Below, in pieces: positions 50,641 to 61,331 of a stretch of DNA of 64,000 nt. The stretch is from Desulfosporosinus acididurans (lineage in GTDB: Bacteria > Bacillota > Desulfitobacteriia > Desulfitobacteriales > Desulfitobacteriaceae). The stretch lies in NCBI RefSeq assembly GCF_001029285.1, contig NZ_LDZY01000001.1:124001-188000 (forward strand), read 5' to 3'. The position numbers were made by a program, and so were the translations under genes. The notes beneath the pieces were generated by a model that was given only the letters and a program-made list of their open reading frames with translations, did not search any database and was not told the DNA's origin. The first letter of the stretch is position 1. The number at the start of each line of letters is the position of its first letter.

Positions 50641-51779
50641 GGTTTGTCCCCCCCCTCAAGCCTTGATGGAATTGAAAATTCGATAATTGTACCTTCCCCA
50701 CAACAAGATTGAAGCGAAAAACGTCCATAAAACATTTCTACTCGTTCCCTCATACCTATAAGACCGAAATGCTCTCCCGGCGTCTGCATTGTTGAATCAA
50801 TATCAAAGCCTTTTCCATAATCCTGAATTCGAGCTGAAGTCCAATCGTCTTGAAAATTAAGAACAATCTTAACTTTAGATGAATGTGCATGTTTGGCCAC
50901 ATTTGTGATGCCTTCTTGGATTAGTCGAAAAAGTGCCACTTCCATTGTTGGAAAAAGCCTTTTTTCAGATCCTTCAATAAGCAATTCACATTCAATCCCA
51001 TAGGTTTCACTAAAATTATCCAGATATTTGGAAATTGCTGCAATCAGTCCCAAGTCGTCCAGCGCCATAGGACGTAAATCAAAAATAATTCGTCGGATGT
51101 CTTGAAGGTTTGCCCGAACCAAATTTTTCAGATCCATCAGTTCTGCCTTTACACGACTGGGATCATACTCTAACAACTTTCCAGCGATCTCTAAGCGTAA
51201 AACAATATTAGCGAGAGTTTGAGCCGGTCCATCATGTATTTCTCTGGCAACACGTCGTCTTTCGTCTTCCTGCGCCTTTATAACTCGCAACCCCAGCTCT
51301 TGACGTTGTTCATGGCATTGGAAATTAAGTGCTCCCTCAATCCCGCCTTGTAATAGACTAATCGCCATGCTTACCTGGGTCATTAAGTTTTGAGCTCGTT
51401 CAATAGTTGCTCGCATCTGATTTAAGGATCGTTCCAGCTCATCCCTTCGCTTACGTAATTGCGCTTCTCTTGATTGCAGAAGCTGCAATGTTACCTGGGC
51501 ATCTTTTGCTTCTGCATAAGCTTCAATCATTTCCTTTTGAGTATATTTTTGAAAGGATCTATTAACTTCCATTAACATCATGCGTTTTTGTCTATCAACT
51601 TTTTCTTGAGCATCCACCTGAGATATAATCTCAGAAATATCTGACTTTAGCTGAGAGAGCTCGTTTGTTAATCGAAGGGTCTCATTGCGCGATGTTTCCG
51701 CTATAAAAAAAATCTCCTCTTTCCCCGATTCAATCGCGGCCAAAGTATTTTTTATAATTTCCCCCAACTTATCAGACAA
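50637..51779 (-). CDS. DegS-like cytoplasmic histidine kinase
   Basis: 380 residues without membrane segment. Residues 1-170 are the DegS coiled-coil sensor (ESGKEEIFFIAETSRNETLRL, then QKRMMLMEVNRSFQKY). The HisKA_3 phosphoacceptor is in RRRVAREIHDGPAQTLANIVLRLE; the HATPase has ITNVAKHAHSSKVKIVL and EHFGLIGMRERVEMFYG. TTG start behind GAGG. A direct repeat TCTTTTCATCG (51793-51813) lies just upstream. Pairs with the downstream regulator. Confidence 0.9.
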   Translation of the reverse strand: MSDKLGEIIKNTLAAIESGKEEIFFIAETSRNETLRLTNELSQLKSDISEIISQVDAQEKVDRQKRMMLMEVNRSFQKYTQKEMIEAYAEAKDAQVTLQLLQSREAQLRKRRDELERSLNQMRATIERAQNLMTQVSMAISLLQGGIEGALNFQCHEQRQELGLRVIKAQEDERRRVAREIHDGPAQTLANIVLRLEIAGKLLEYDPSRVKAELMDLKNLVRANLQDIRRIIFDLRPMALDDLGLIAAISKYLDNFSETYGIECELLIEGSEKRLFPTMEVALFRLIQEGITNVAKHAHSSKVKIVLNFQDDWTSARIQDYGKGFDIDSTMQTPGEHFGLIGMRERVEMFYGRFSLQSCCGEGTIIEFSIPSRLEGGDKP

Positions 51780-51889
51780 AAAATAAACCTCTTTTCATCG
51801 TCTTTTCATCGTAATGTCGTATTACAAAATAATATATAAATTATTCGACAAAGAAATAGTATTTCCTACTACCAGGTAATAAAAAACCA

Positions 51890-52783
51890 TTATTTCACGA
51901 GTGCTCTTCCTTTCTGACGTAAAATCTGTCGAATCCCTCTTTCCACTCTACGTGGGTATAATAGGTCTTCATAACTGCAAATCAACGCCTTCCATCCTTG
52001 TCGATTTAATAGTTTAGTATTGCAAAAATTAGAGGGATCATCCAAACAAATCAGCAAATCTTCTATTTTGGCGAAGACTGGCTGATTAGCGACTTTCATA
52101 TTCCATTGAATTGATTTGCCAGGATAGATTGTTTTTAACACATACTCTAACCGCTCTTTTGCTTCGTCACTATGAGATTGGCAATCCAGACCCTTTTCAT
52201 CATCATCCTTATGCTGTAAGTTCATAGGAACTTGTGCAAATTCTATGGCTTCTAGAGGCGGCTCCTGATAATCCTTAATTGTTTCATTTACTAAAGATAG
52301 AGCTGGTCCTATGTTTTCTGAGCATTCTTCAAAGTCCACATCCTTGTGAATAGATAATTCCTCTTCGCTTTCAAAATCTTGATTTAAAGATATTATTTTA
52401 TCGAAATTATTATAAGCTTCTTCAATTGGAATCTTGGGCACCACCGGTTCAGAAATCTCCTCGTTCCTTGCAATATTTATCGCCTGAGAGACCCCTTCAG
52501 CTAGCATTCGACTCTTTATATCAGCAAAAGAAGGAAAGTTATTTATAATCTTCTTAGCTGGGAGCTGTTGTTCGATAAGTTGCTCAACACCCTCCTTAAG
52601 GTATTCCGGTGGAAATATTGCGATACTTTGCAGTAATATTGTAAGCTTGACAACAATTCGACATCCTTTGTTAAACTCCGTTTCAGCATCTACGCCTTTT
52701 AAGAGGCAAACTGTGAAAATCTTTTCGGTAATTTGCTCAATCCATTCATGAATTCGAGGATCATTATGGAAATACGTTTCCAA
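51890..52783 (-). CDS. Hypothetical protein, 297 aa
   Basis: I do not recognise it. The first 110 residues are helical (RIHEWIEQITEKIFTVCLLKG, VVKLTILLQSIAIFPPEYLKEGVEQLIEQQL). An acidic, disordered middle (residues 125-200) follows. The basic C-terminal 90 residues (KSIQWNMKVANQPVFAKIEDLLICLDD, then ICSYEDLLYPRRVERGIRQILRQKG) may bind a partner or nucleic acid. No signal peptide. I choose TTG 52783 with GGAGG eight bases before it; a GTG three codons upstream overlaps that site. It lies upstream of degS/degU in the same direction, 110 bp away. Confidence 0.65.
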   Translation of the reverse strand: METYFHNDPRIHEWIEQITEKIFTVCLLKGVDAETEFNKGCRIVVKLTILLQSIAIFPPEYLKEGVEQLIEQQLPAKKIINNFPSFADIKSRMLAEGVSQAINIARNEEISEPVVPKIPIEEAYNNFDKIISLNQDFESEEELSIHKDVDFEECSENIGPALSLVNETIKDYQEPPLEAIEFAQVPMNLQHKDDDEKGLDCQSHSDEAKERLEYVLKTIYPGKSIQWNMKVANQPVFAKIEDLLICLDDPSNFCNTKLLNRQGWKALICSYEDLLYPRRVERGIRQILRQKGRALVK

Positions 52784-52867
52784 AAAATCCACCTCCAGAT
52801 TTAGTTTCTGTAGATAGCTATGCTTGTATCTTCTTAAGTATGAATAGAAATTCGTTTAAGTAAATAA

Positions 52868-52896
52868 AAAACTCCTCAGATTTTCTGAGGAGTTTT
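52868..52896 (-). terminator. Terminator of the CODH/ACS operon
   Basis: AAAACTCCTCAGA / TCTGAGGAGTTTT, perfect 13-bp stem with a three-base loop; on the minus strand TTATTTAC follows. It lies 150 bp after acsE, on the far side of repeat copy D. Confidence 0.85.
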
Positions 52897-52919
52897 ATTT
52901 GAATAGCCAATTGTTTTTT

Positions 52920-53024
52920 CGCTGCTAAGTATTCCTATTGGGAAAGGCGGCTCGGCAATAATGTCCGCTGGACATTATTGGATCTGAAGCCCCGATGTTC
53001 TGCTTTAGCGTAAGCGAGTTCACT
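52920..53024 (-). repeat. Dispersed intergenic element, copy D
   Basis: In minus orientation AGTGAACTCGCTTACGC, GAACATCGGGGCTTCAG, stem CAATAATGTCC-AGC-GGACATTATTG (52956-52980), GCCGAGCCGCC, TTTCCCAATAGGAATACTTAG. It is about 93 percent identical to copy C over 105 bp. The right-hand hairpin is missing. It starts 26 bp after the acsE stop codon. Confidence 0.8.
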
Positions 53025-53049
53025 TTGTAACTTATTGAGAAGGAAAGTG

Positions 53050-54880
<1,831 letters not shown>

Positions 54881-54895
54881 GAACTTCTCTCCTTT

Positions 54896-55657
54896 CTAGT
54901 TAAAGATTCCGGCACGATTCAAAATGCTTTGCACAGCCTTGACCGAGACGGCATCATCTGGTAAATCGAATAATGGCTTTCCTGCCAAGTCATATTCCGC
55001 AACCATTGGATCAAGCGGAATATCCCCTAATAAGGTGAGACCTGTTTGCGCAATTTCTTCTTTGAGCAATTCCAAACTGTCGGTATTTGTCTTAGTGACA
55101 ATTAAATATAATGTCCCAACTGCAGATTTTAGGCCTTGAATAAGCTCATAGACCCTTCGAGCAGAACGGATTCCTCGTGCTGACGAATCACTAATGACAA
55201 ACATGACATCAATATGAGGAATTGTTCGACGACTAATATGTTCAAGGCCCGCTTCGGAATCAACGACTACATAATTATAGCCTTCTCCGATAGTCTCAAG
55301 ATGTTTGCGCAGGATATCATTTGGATAACAGTAGCATCCTGCTCCCTGTGGTCCACCCATGACAAGAAGGTCTATATCCTTAGTCTCCACCAGAGCCTGT
55401 TGAAGTTTATACTCGATAAAGATATTTTTAGGCATTCCTGTGGGAATGGCTTTAGGATCTTTACTTTGCTCAAGCACATCTGAAATTGTTCCAGTAACTT
55501 CTAAACCTAAAGCCTCATCCAGATTTGCATTAGGGTCGGCATCAACGGCAAGAATAGAAATTTCTTTTCTTTGTTGAACCATTTGTTTTAATAATAATGC
55601 AGTAAATGTCGTTTTCCCTACCCCGCCTTTACCTGCAACTGCTATATATTTTGCCAT
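54896..55657 (-). CDS. acsF: CooC-type nickel-insertion ATPase for ACS
   Basis: 253-residue MinD/ParA-like ATPase. Deviant Walker A GKGGVGKTTFTALLL, the metal-binding CXC in GAGCYCYPNDILR, and VVDSEAGLEHISRRTIPHID. AcsF/CooC proteins insert nickel into ACS or CODH. ATG behind GGAGG. A second CooC-type ATPase opens the operon (63416-64000), so two maturation ATPases serve two nickel enzymes, probably one each. Confidence 0.92.
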   Translation of the reverse strand: MAKYIAVAGKGGVGKTTFTALLLKQMVQQRKEISILAVDADPNANLDEALGLEVTGTISDVLEQSKDPKAIPTGMPKNIFIEYKLQQALVETKDIDLLVMGGPQGAGCYCYPNDILRKHLETIGEGYNYVVVDSEAGLEHISRRTIPHIDVMFVISDSSARGIRSARRVYELIQGLKSAVGTLYLIVTKTNTDSLELLKEEIAQTGLTLLGDIPLDPMVAEYDLAGKPLFDLPDDAVSVKAVQSILNRAGIFN

Positions 55658-55679
55658 TTAAAAGACCTCCATTTTAACC

Positions 55680-57584
55680 TTAATGACAAGATGGAAATAG
55701 GGATAAGTCGGTATGCGGCAAAAACAGAGCGGATACATACTCGTCCATAAATGTTGCCCCAACCGATAGTTCAACATAAGTCATCTTACGTCCTAACTCT
55801 TCCGCTTCCCGCCAGGCAGCTTGGGATAATAAGGCTAGTCTTGCACCTTTTACGGAAGAATTCCCAATAAATTCAAACCGTTCCGGTTCAAGATCGGGCA
55901 GCAAACCTATTTGAATGGAATCATGAACATTGAGGTAATTACCAAAACCGCCGGCGATCACGATACGGCTGATCATTTCGATGTCTACGGCAACCATATT
56001 AAGCAAGGAACGAATCCCGGCATAAACAGCGCCTTTAGCACGAATAATATTTTTCACATCATTTTCAGTAATGACAACGTCTTTTTTGCCGCCTGCTTGG
56101 TGTGCCCAGGCTAAGACAAATTCTTTATCATCAGCGGTCGCACGTAAGCGCTCAGATCCTGAGGAATGGCCTAATTGAAAGTTCCCGGCCCGGTCGATTA
56201 TGCCGACAATAAGTAATTTGGCCACACAATCAACGAGCCCTGAACCGCAGATTCCAACCGGCAAACATTTTCCAATTACTTTAAGGGATACATCCAGAGT
56301 ATCCGGATCTATAACGACTCGCTCGATAGCCCCAGGCATGGCTCTCATGCCAAAGGTTATCCCGCCCCCTTCAAAGCTTGGACCTGCAGAACATGCACAA
56401 GATACAAGCCAATCTTGATTGCCGAGAACAATTTCACCGTTAGTGCCAATATCGATAAATAATGTAATGTCTTCTTCGTTGGCTAAATCTGTAACTAACG
56501 TTCCTGCAACAATGTCACCGCCAACATAACTTGCAACCGAAGGATAGCAATGAACCAATGCCTCGGGTAACATGTGCATACCGGCATCACGGGCCGTAAC
56601 AAAAGGTACAGTCGACATAGTAGGAATATAGGGTTCCAATCGAATGTACTTTGGATCAACACCTAAAAACAACTGGGTCATCGTTGTGTTTCCGGCCACC
56701 ACGGCACTAGCAATATCCTTTGGGCTGTTCGAATGACGACTTAGAAGTTTATCCAGAAGATCATTGATAGTTTCTAAAACAGCTTGACGTATTTCTTGTA
56801 AGTTTTCTGCATTTTCAACCGCAAAAACGATCCGAGAAATAACATCGTCTCCATAGCGTGCCTGCTTATTGTAGGATCCCTGCTGATCAACAATCTGACC
56901 ACTGGAAAGTTCTATTAAATAAACTACGACAGTAGTTGTACCAATATCAATCGCCAGCCCAAAAAGAGGGTTATCATTACCTGCTTCAACATTTGTCACC
57001 ATAAAACCAGATTCGAGATCTGTTAAAGTAACTGAGACATCCCAATTGGCTTTGCGCAGTATCTCAGGCAAATGCTGAAGAACTGATAAGGGAATGTGGA
57101 TAGGTTTATCTCCAGCTTTGAGAACACGTCGAAGTTCCATATGAAGTCGAGCCCAATCATTGGTATTTTCCGTCAAAGTTGGAGCCGAAAGTACTATTCT
57201 TTGTTTTGTTGCCAGAGGGTGATGCCCAAACTTTTCAAGCAAATCATGTTCGCTTTCCCGTAAAAGTCCTTTTTGTGAATCTCCTAATAAGACCTGGTGT
57301 TCTTGGAGCCTGGATTCAGGAGGCACCTCGATGGTCAGGTCTCCTTGAACAATCGTTTGGCAGGCTAACCGAACTCCCTTGGCAAGTTGTTCGGGCGTGA
57401 GGTTTCCAGTCCCTATTACTTGAGGTTCCCCATTCAGAACGACTACTTTACAGGCACCGCATGTTCCTTTACCTCCGCACCCTGATTTAATGAATATTTC
57501 AGCTTGAGCTGCTGCGGTGAGCAACGATGTTCCTATTTCTACTTGAATAATGCGGTCATCGGGCATGAATTTGATTTCGGGCAT
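55680..57584 (-). CDS. acsV: Reductive activator of the corrinoid/Fe-S protein (RACo-like)
   Basis: About 634 residues. The N-terminus is a plant-type [2Fe-2S] ferredoxin domain (SGCGGKGTCGACKVVVL, then LACQT). A linker follows, then a large ASKHA ATPase-like domain, with LAIDIGTTTVVVYLIEL and FIDIGTNGEIVLGNQD, and VIAGGFGNYLNVHDSIQIGLLPD near the end. RACo uses ATP to reduce inactive Co(II) corrinoid to Co(I). ATG 57584 is chosen; the upstream GTG overlaps the ribosome site. Its placement among acs genes fits the role. Confidence 0.93.
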   Translation of the reverse strand: MPEIKFMPDDRIIQVEIGTSLLTAAAQAEIFIKSGCGGKGTCGACKVVVLNGEPQVIGTGNLTPEQLAKGVRLACQTIVQGDLTIEVPPESRLQEHQVLLGDSQKGLLRESEHDLLEKFGHHPLATKQRIVLSAPTLTENTNDWARLHMELRRVLKAGDKPIHIPLSVLQHLPEILRKANWDVSVTLTDLESGFMVTNVEAGNDNPLFGLAIDIGTTTVVVYLIELSSGQIVDQQGSYNKQARYGDDVISRIVFAVENAENLQEIRQAVLETINDLLDKLLSRHSNSPKDIASAVVAGNTTMTQLFLGVDPKYIRLEPYIPTMSTVPFVTARDAGMHMLPEALVHCYPSVASYVGGDIVAGTLVTDLANEEDITLFIDIGTNGEIVLGNQDWLVSCACSAGPSFEGGGITFGMRAMPGAIERVVIDPDTLDVSLKVIGKCLPVGICGSGLVDCVAKLLIVGIIDRAGNFQLGHSSGSERLRATADDKEFVLAWAHQAGGKKDVVITENDVKNIIRAKGAVYAGIRSLLNMVAVDIEMISRIVIAGGFGNYLNVHDSIQIGLLPDLEPERFEFIGNSSVKGARLALLSQAAWREAEELGRKMTYVELSVGATFMDEYVSALFLPHTDLSLFPSCH

Positions 57585-57711
57585 CTTGTTCACATCCTTA
57601 ATCTACTGAAAAATCACTTTTGCAAATCGAGTACAAACTCTAAAACAGTGCTCTCCAGATCAACTGAACTATTAATAATAAATTAGACTATTGTGCCAAT
57701 TGTTTATAAGA

Positions 57712-59040
57712 TTACATGAGTTGTGATTTGGCAAAAGAAATGATGCCGCTGGATTCACGAGGACCAACAACTACTTTCCAGCCGGTTAATTCTCCCAGTT
57801 TGCCGGATATCACGGCGACATAACCTGGAATAATTAAATTTCGATGCTTTACTTTATCGGCAATACCACTGGCTTCCATGGCCTGAGCAATTTTGTCAGG
57901 TTCAAACTTTCCTGCTGCATAAGCTGTAAGCACTGAAGTTCCATCCGTATCAATAGGAAGTATATAACTCGGAATCTTCGTTGCTTCGACCTCACCTTCT
58001 ACGCTGTAATAAGTTAAGGAGAAGTTCGTCGTAACATAGAATGGAGAGTTTTCATTCACTTCTCCCACAGAATGAAGCTTTGGTTCAACCTGAATGGGTT
58101 TTTGGGGATCTGTGTAAAGGTTTTGCCGTAAAGTCATTAGTGGTAAAATATGAGCTTTGGCACTTGTATTTAAAACAATAGCGCTGGCATATTTAGCCAC
58201 ATAAACAGAAGCTTCCAATATTTCATCCAGGGGTTCTGGGTGACTGGTATAAGCAACCACCGGATAACCAAAGGGCCGAAATTTTTTCTTAATCGCTAAA
58301 CGACGAAGATGGGTCAAATTCGCCAACGTTTCTACCGGTTTTCTCGAACCTGGATCTAAAACAAACTCTTTATAACCTAAAGCCTGAGCTTTCTCGACAA
58401 GGTCATTCAAAGCATCAAGACCATCAGCTTTTAATATGACAGGAACTGAATTCTCTTTAGCAAGATTAACCATAGCTTCGTAGTTTTCTGCTGTTGCCTC
58501 ACCGACTAAAGGTTTGCGGGCAGCTAAAGGTACAAGAGCCGCTTTCAACGCTTCAGGATTGCTGCTTAACAAAAGCAACGATTTATCAGTACCTGCAGCC
58601 ACCATACTGGCTACTTTTTCAAAACGTGCTGCATCTCCTGATTCATTGACAACAGCAACTCCATCGATAGAATAGTGAAGGCCGACACGATCGAACTCTA
58701 AAATGTTTATTTCTTGAACCTTCGCTTCTACGTCAGCATCACTTAATGCATCTGAGACTCGGATCAGCAACGTCGTGGGATGATAAAAGGTCTTGTCATG
58801 ACGAAAAAGAACATTTTCGTCCCCAAGGACTGAATCTTTCCCAAATTTTATTGCTTTAATTGGAGGGGCAGAGGCAGAATCCAGGGCCTCTTTAGCTGCT
58901 GCCGTGACATACGGGCAGGTGTCTAATGCCGCTTTGCCAGAAGCTAAAGCCATGGCAAACGCCAGACAAGTTGGTACTCCACACTCTCCGCAGTTTTTCT
59001 TTGGTAATTGCTTATAAATTTCTAAACCTGTTAGTGCCAT
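57712..59040 (-). CDS. acsC: Corrinoid/Fe-S protein large subunit (CODH/ACS gamma)
   Basis: 442 residues. The N-terminal [4Fe-4S] domain has KNCGECGVPTCLAFAMALASG and the fourth cysteine in DTCPY, spacing C-X2-C-X4-C-X16-C. A TIM barrel follows, and the C-terminal domain (AAGKFEPDKIAQAMEASGIADKVKHRNLIIPGYVAVISGKL) binds the cobalamin. The cluster reduces the cobalt. ATG behind AAGGGG. A strong hairpin separates it from acsB. Confidence 0.95.
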   Translation of the reverse strand: MALTGLEIYKQLPKKNCGECGVPTCLAFAMALASGKAALDTCPYVTAAAKEALDSASAPPIKAIKFGKDSVLGDENVLFRHDKTFYHPTTLLIRVSDALSDADVEAKVQEINILEFDRVGLHYSIDGVAVVNESGDAARFEKVASMVAAGTDKSLLLLSSNPEALKAALVPLAARKPLVGEATAENYEAMVNLAKENSVPVILKADGLDALNDLVEKAQALGYKEFVLDPGSRKPVETLANLTHLRRLAIKKKFRPFGYPVVAYTSHPEPLDEILEASVYVAKYASAIVLNTSAKAHILPLMTLRQNLYTDPQKPIQVEPKLHSVGEVNENSPFYVTTNFSLTYYSVEGEVEATKIPSYILPIDTDGTSVLTAYAAGKFEPDKIAQAMEASGIADKVKHRNLIIPGYVAVISGKLGELTGWKVVVGPRESSGIISFAKSQLM

Positions 59041-59078
59041 ATTTAAACCCCTTTCTTATTGAGAATAGTAAAGAAGCA

Positions 59079-59119
59079 GACTCTAAGGCCCCTGAGTGAT
59101 GACAACGGGGCCTTGAGTC
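59079..59119 (-). promoter_or_regulatory. Intercistronic hairpin between acsB and acsC
   Basis: GACTC-AAGGCCCC / GGGGCCTT-a-GAGTC, a 13-bp stem with a 14-base loop and one bulge. No U-run follows (next is TGCTTC), so it is not a simple terminator. It may protect the acsB 3' end and lower expression of downstream genes. Confidence 0.6.
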
Positions 59120-59133
59120 GTTAGAGCTTTTTA

Positions 59134-61314
59134 TTACATGAGTGGATCAAGACCGAAGCAGGGATGTCCGTTTTCCTCTAGGAAAGGTAATATTTCCTCA
59201 GCAGTAGTTCCGATGGACTCGTCCGCAATTTTATCGATAAAGTCTGCGCCTATTCCTTCATCAAGTGAACGCTGAACAAAATCTTCGCGTATGAATTCCT
59301 TCAGTTCTTTAGGCATCCAGATAATACGAGCAATTCCGCCGTCTGCGGGAATGAACTTTTTACTGAGAATATATGAGCGTCCAATACCCATAAAGCCGGG
59401 AGTCTGCATTCCTCCGCCGCAAGTTCCGGCTAATGTTGAAAATGTCATTCCGCAAGGAGTCATTCCGGAGTGTTCACGAGTTGTAATCATAAGACCATTT
59501 GCCTCCGGAACAATAGCCATAATGGCTTCAAAGCAACCACAGGAAGTCATTGGCCGATCCATTAAGGTATAAAGATTAACCTCTTCCAGAGTATTATTCG
59601 AAGCTTTATACAGGTAATCATTGCAGGACTGCCACATACCCTTTAAGTCGTCAATGGCCAGTCCCTTAGGAATTGGCTGATTAGGACCATTAGGAGCAAT
59701 TTCATGAGAGGCTTTAGCATCCAGCCAACTCACAGCACCGCAGAGACCAACCCGTTCTGGGGTAACAATGCATACGTGATTGGGTGCAAAAGACTGGCAA
59801 AGCAAACATGAATAAAAGTCTTCGACAGATTCATCGGTCAGACTCCTCATGCGGTCATCGCGGGCCTTATAACGTTCGCGGGCAAGAACAATACCCTCAT
59901 CAACGGCTGCTTGATCGAGCATGATGGTGACTTCGACCCGGTCAATAATAGCTGGGAATTCTTCTTTTAATTTAGCAATCAAAAGTTCTCCAAAGTGTTT
60001 CATCAAGAAACCTTTTGCCCGAGCATCTTTGGAAATACGTACCCAACACAAATCACGCTGTGCCACGTGCCAAACGCCTTCGCCATAATTTGCGAAATAG
60101 TGAATTCTGCGTTCAAAAACACCTTCGAAATCAGCTTGCATCTTACGTCCATAGATATCTACTTTTATTCCTAAAGGAAGTTTAGATCCCTCAGGAACAG
60201 TATCAATATCCGGACCTATCACAGTGACTCGTCCGTCTTCAATATTATCAGGACCTACCATTTGAACAAGTTCGAAAGCGGTTGTTCGTCCGCCGCCGAA
60301 TTCAACGTAGGTATCTCCTTTGCGAATGGTCTCACCTTCAAAGGCCGGGCCAAAGTTAACCGGAATGGGCAGCTCGATATTCGTTAATTTTATGCCCCGA
60401 ACTTCCAAGGCTAAAGGAACTAATTTCTCATAATCAGGCTCGGAAATATACCAATCAGGGATTTGCATATCTTCGCCCAGAGTCTGATCTGTCAGAACTG
60501 GGAAGCCCATAAAAATTGCGCCCATTTCTGCGGCCACTTTTACATCATCAAGTTCTCCAAGATGCAGAACGAAAGCCCGAACCCTGCGACGCTGGTAATC
60601 ACGATGATTTTCTCGTTCCCCTGCAGGAATACCACCAAAAGCAAGACCTGCTCTGAAAGCGTAATTTACCGCATGAATTACCTGTGTAAAGTTTCCTAAA
60701 GGGAAAGCGATATAATCCTCACCAATTTTAACGTTCTCTTCAAGTAATTGCTCAATAACCTCATCGCAAAGGAAGATCATAAATCCTTTGCCCATTAAAT
60801 TATCTATAATTTTCTTAGCAGCTTTTGAATCTTTAGCTCGCCCAAGAACAACCGCTACGCCCGGAATAGTCCAGTCAACCATCTTAATACCGTGTTTCCG
60901 AACAACAGGGTCACCTAAGAATCCTGTCCACGGTTTAACTTTAGGTTCATCACCTCTGAGATAATGAATCGTTTCAATAACTTCAGCGGCATAAAGAACT
61001 GACTCACCCCAAAGTCTGGCATTTTCAAATGTAAGTTCCGTACGAACCTGATTACGCAAGCGGTTAAGAATTGGAACTAATTCACCCAGCTTGGTCACCT
61101 TTTCACCGGAAAGACATGTGATGACTGGGAGATAATAAGCAGTATCAGGATAACCAATCGTCTGAGCTTCACCGTAATCTTTAATAGCACGATTAAGCAG
61201 AATTTCGGCATAGGTCATGGCAATTACGGTTCCATCATAAGCTTTGCGCAATAATTTTTTGGGTTGATTATTTGGGTCCTTAATAGCTTCTTCATATATT
61301 TGTTCCATTGACAT
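59134..61314 (-). CDS. acsB: Acetyl-CoA synthase subunit (CODH/ACS beta)
   Basis: 726 residues. Joins CO, a methyl group and CoA at the nickel A-cluster. All six ligand cysteines are there: CLLCQSFAPNHVC, then the one in VGLCGAVSWL (C-X2-C-X8-C-X9-C), and the Cys-Gly-Cys in MTSCGCFEAIM that binds the distal nickel. The N-terminal CO-channel domain is full length, as in the Moorella enzyme. ATG behind GGAGG. 18 bp after acsA. Confidence 0.97.
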   Translation of the reverse strand: MSMEQIYEEAIKDPNNQPKKLLRKAYDGTVIAMTYAEILLNRAIKDYGEAQTIGYPDTAYYLPVITCLSGEKVTKLGELVPILNRLRNQVRTELTFENARLWGESVLYAAEVIETIHYLRGDEPKVKPWTGFLGDPVVRKHGIKMVDWTIPGVAVVLGRAKDSKAAKKIIDNLMGKGFMIFLCDEVIEQLLEENVKIGEDYIAFPLGNFTQVIHAVNYAFRAGLAFGGIPAGERENHRDYQRRRVRAFVLHLGELDDVKVAAEMGAIFMGFPVLTDQTLGEDMQIPDWYISEPDYEKLVPLALEVRGIKLTNIELPIPVNFGPAFEGETIRKGDTYVEFGGGRTTAFELVQMVGPDNIEDGRVTVIGPDIDTVPEGSKLPLGIKVDIYGRKMQADFEGVFERRIHYFANYGEGVWHVAQRDLCWVRISKDARAKGFLMKHFGELLIAKLKEEFPAIIDRVEVTIMLDQAAVDEGIVLARERYKARDDRMRSLTDESVEDFYSCLLCQSFAPNHVCIVTPERVGLCGAVSWLDAKASHEIAPNGPNQPIPKGLAIDDLKGMWQSCNDYLYKASNNTLEEVNLYTLMDRPMTSCGCFEAIMAIVPEANGLMITTREHSGMTPCGMTFSTLAGTCGGGMQTPGFMGIGRSYILSKKFIPADGGIARIIWMPKELKEFIREDFVQRSLDEGIGADFIDKIADESIGTTAEEILPFLEENGHPCFGLDPLM

Positions 61315-61331
61315 CAGACATTCCTCCTTTC

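Noticed and set aside
59291-59572. A 93-codon plus-strand frame within acsB
   Set aside because: Antisense shadow of a strongly conserved gene; no ribosome site or independent support.
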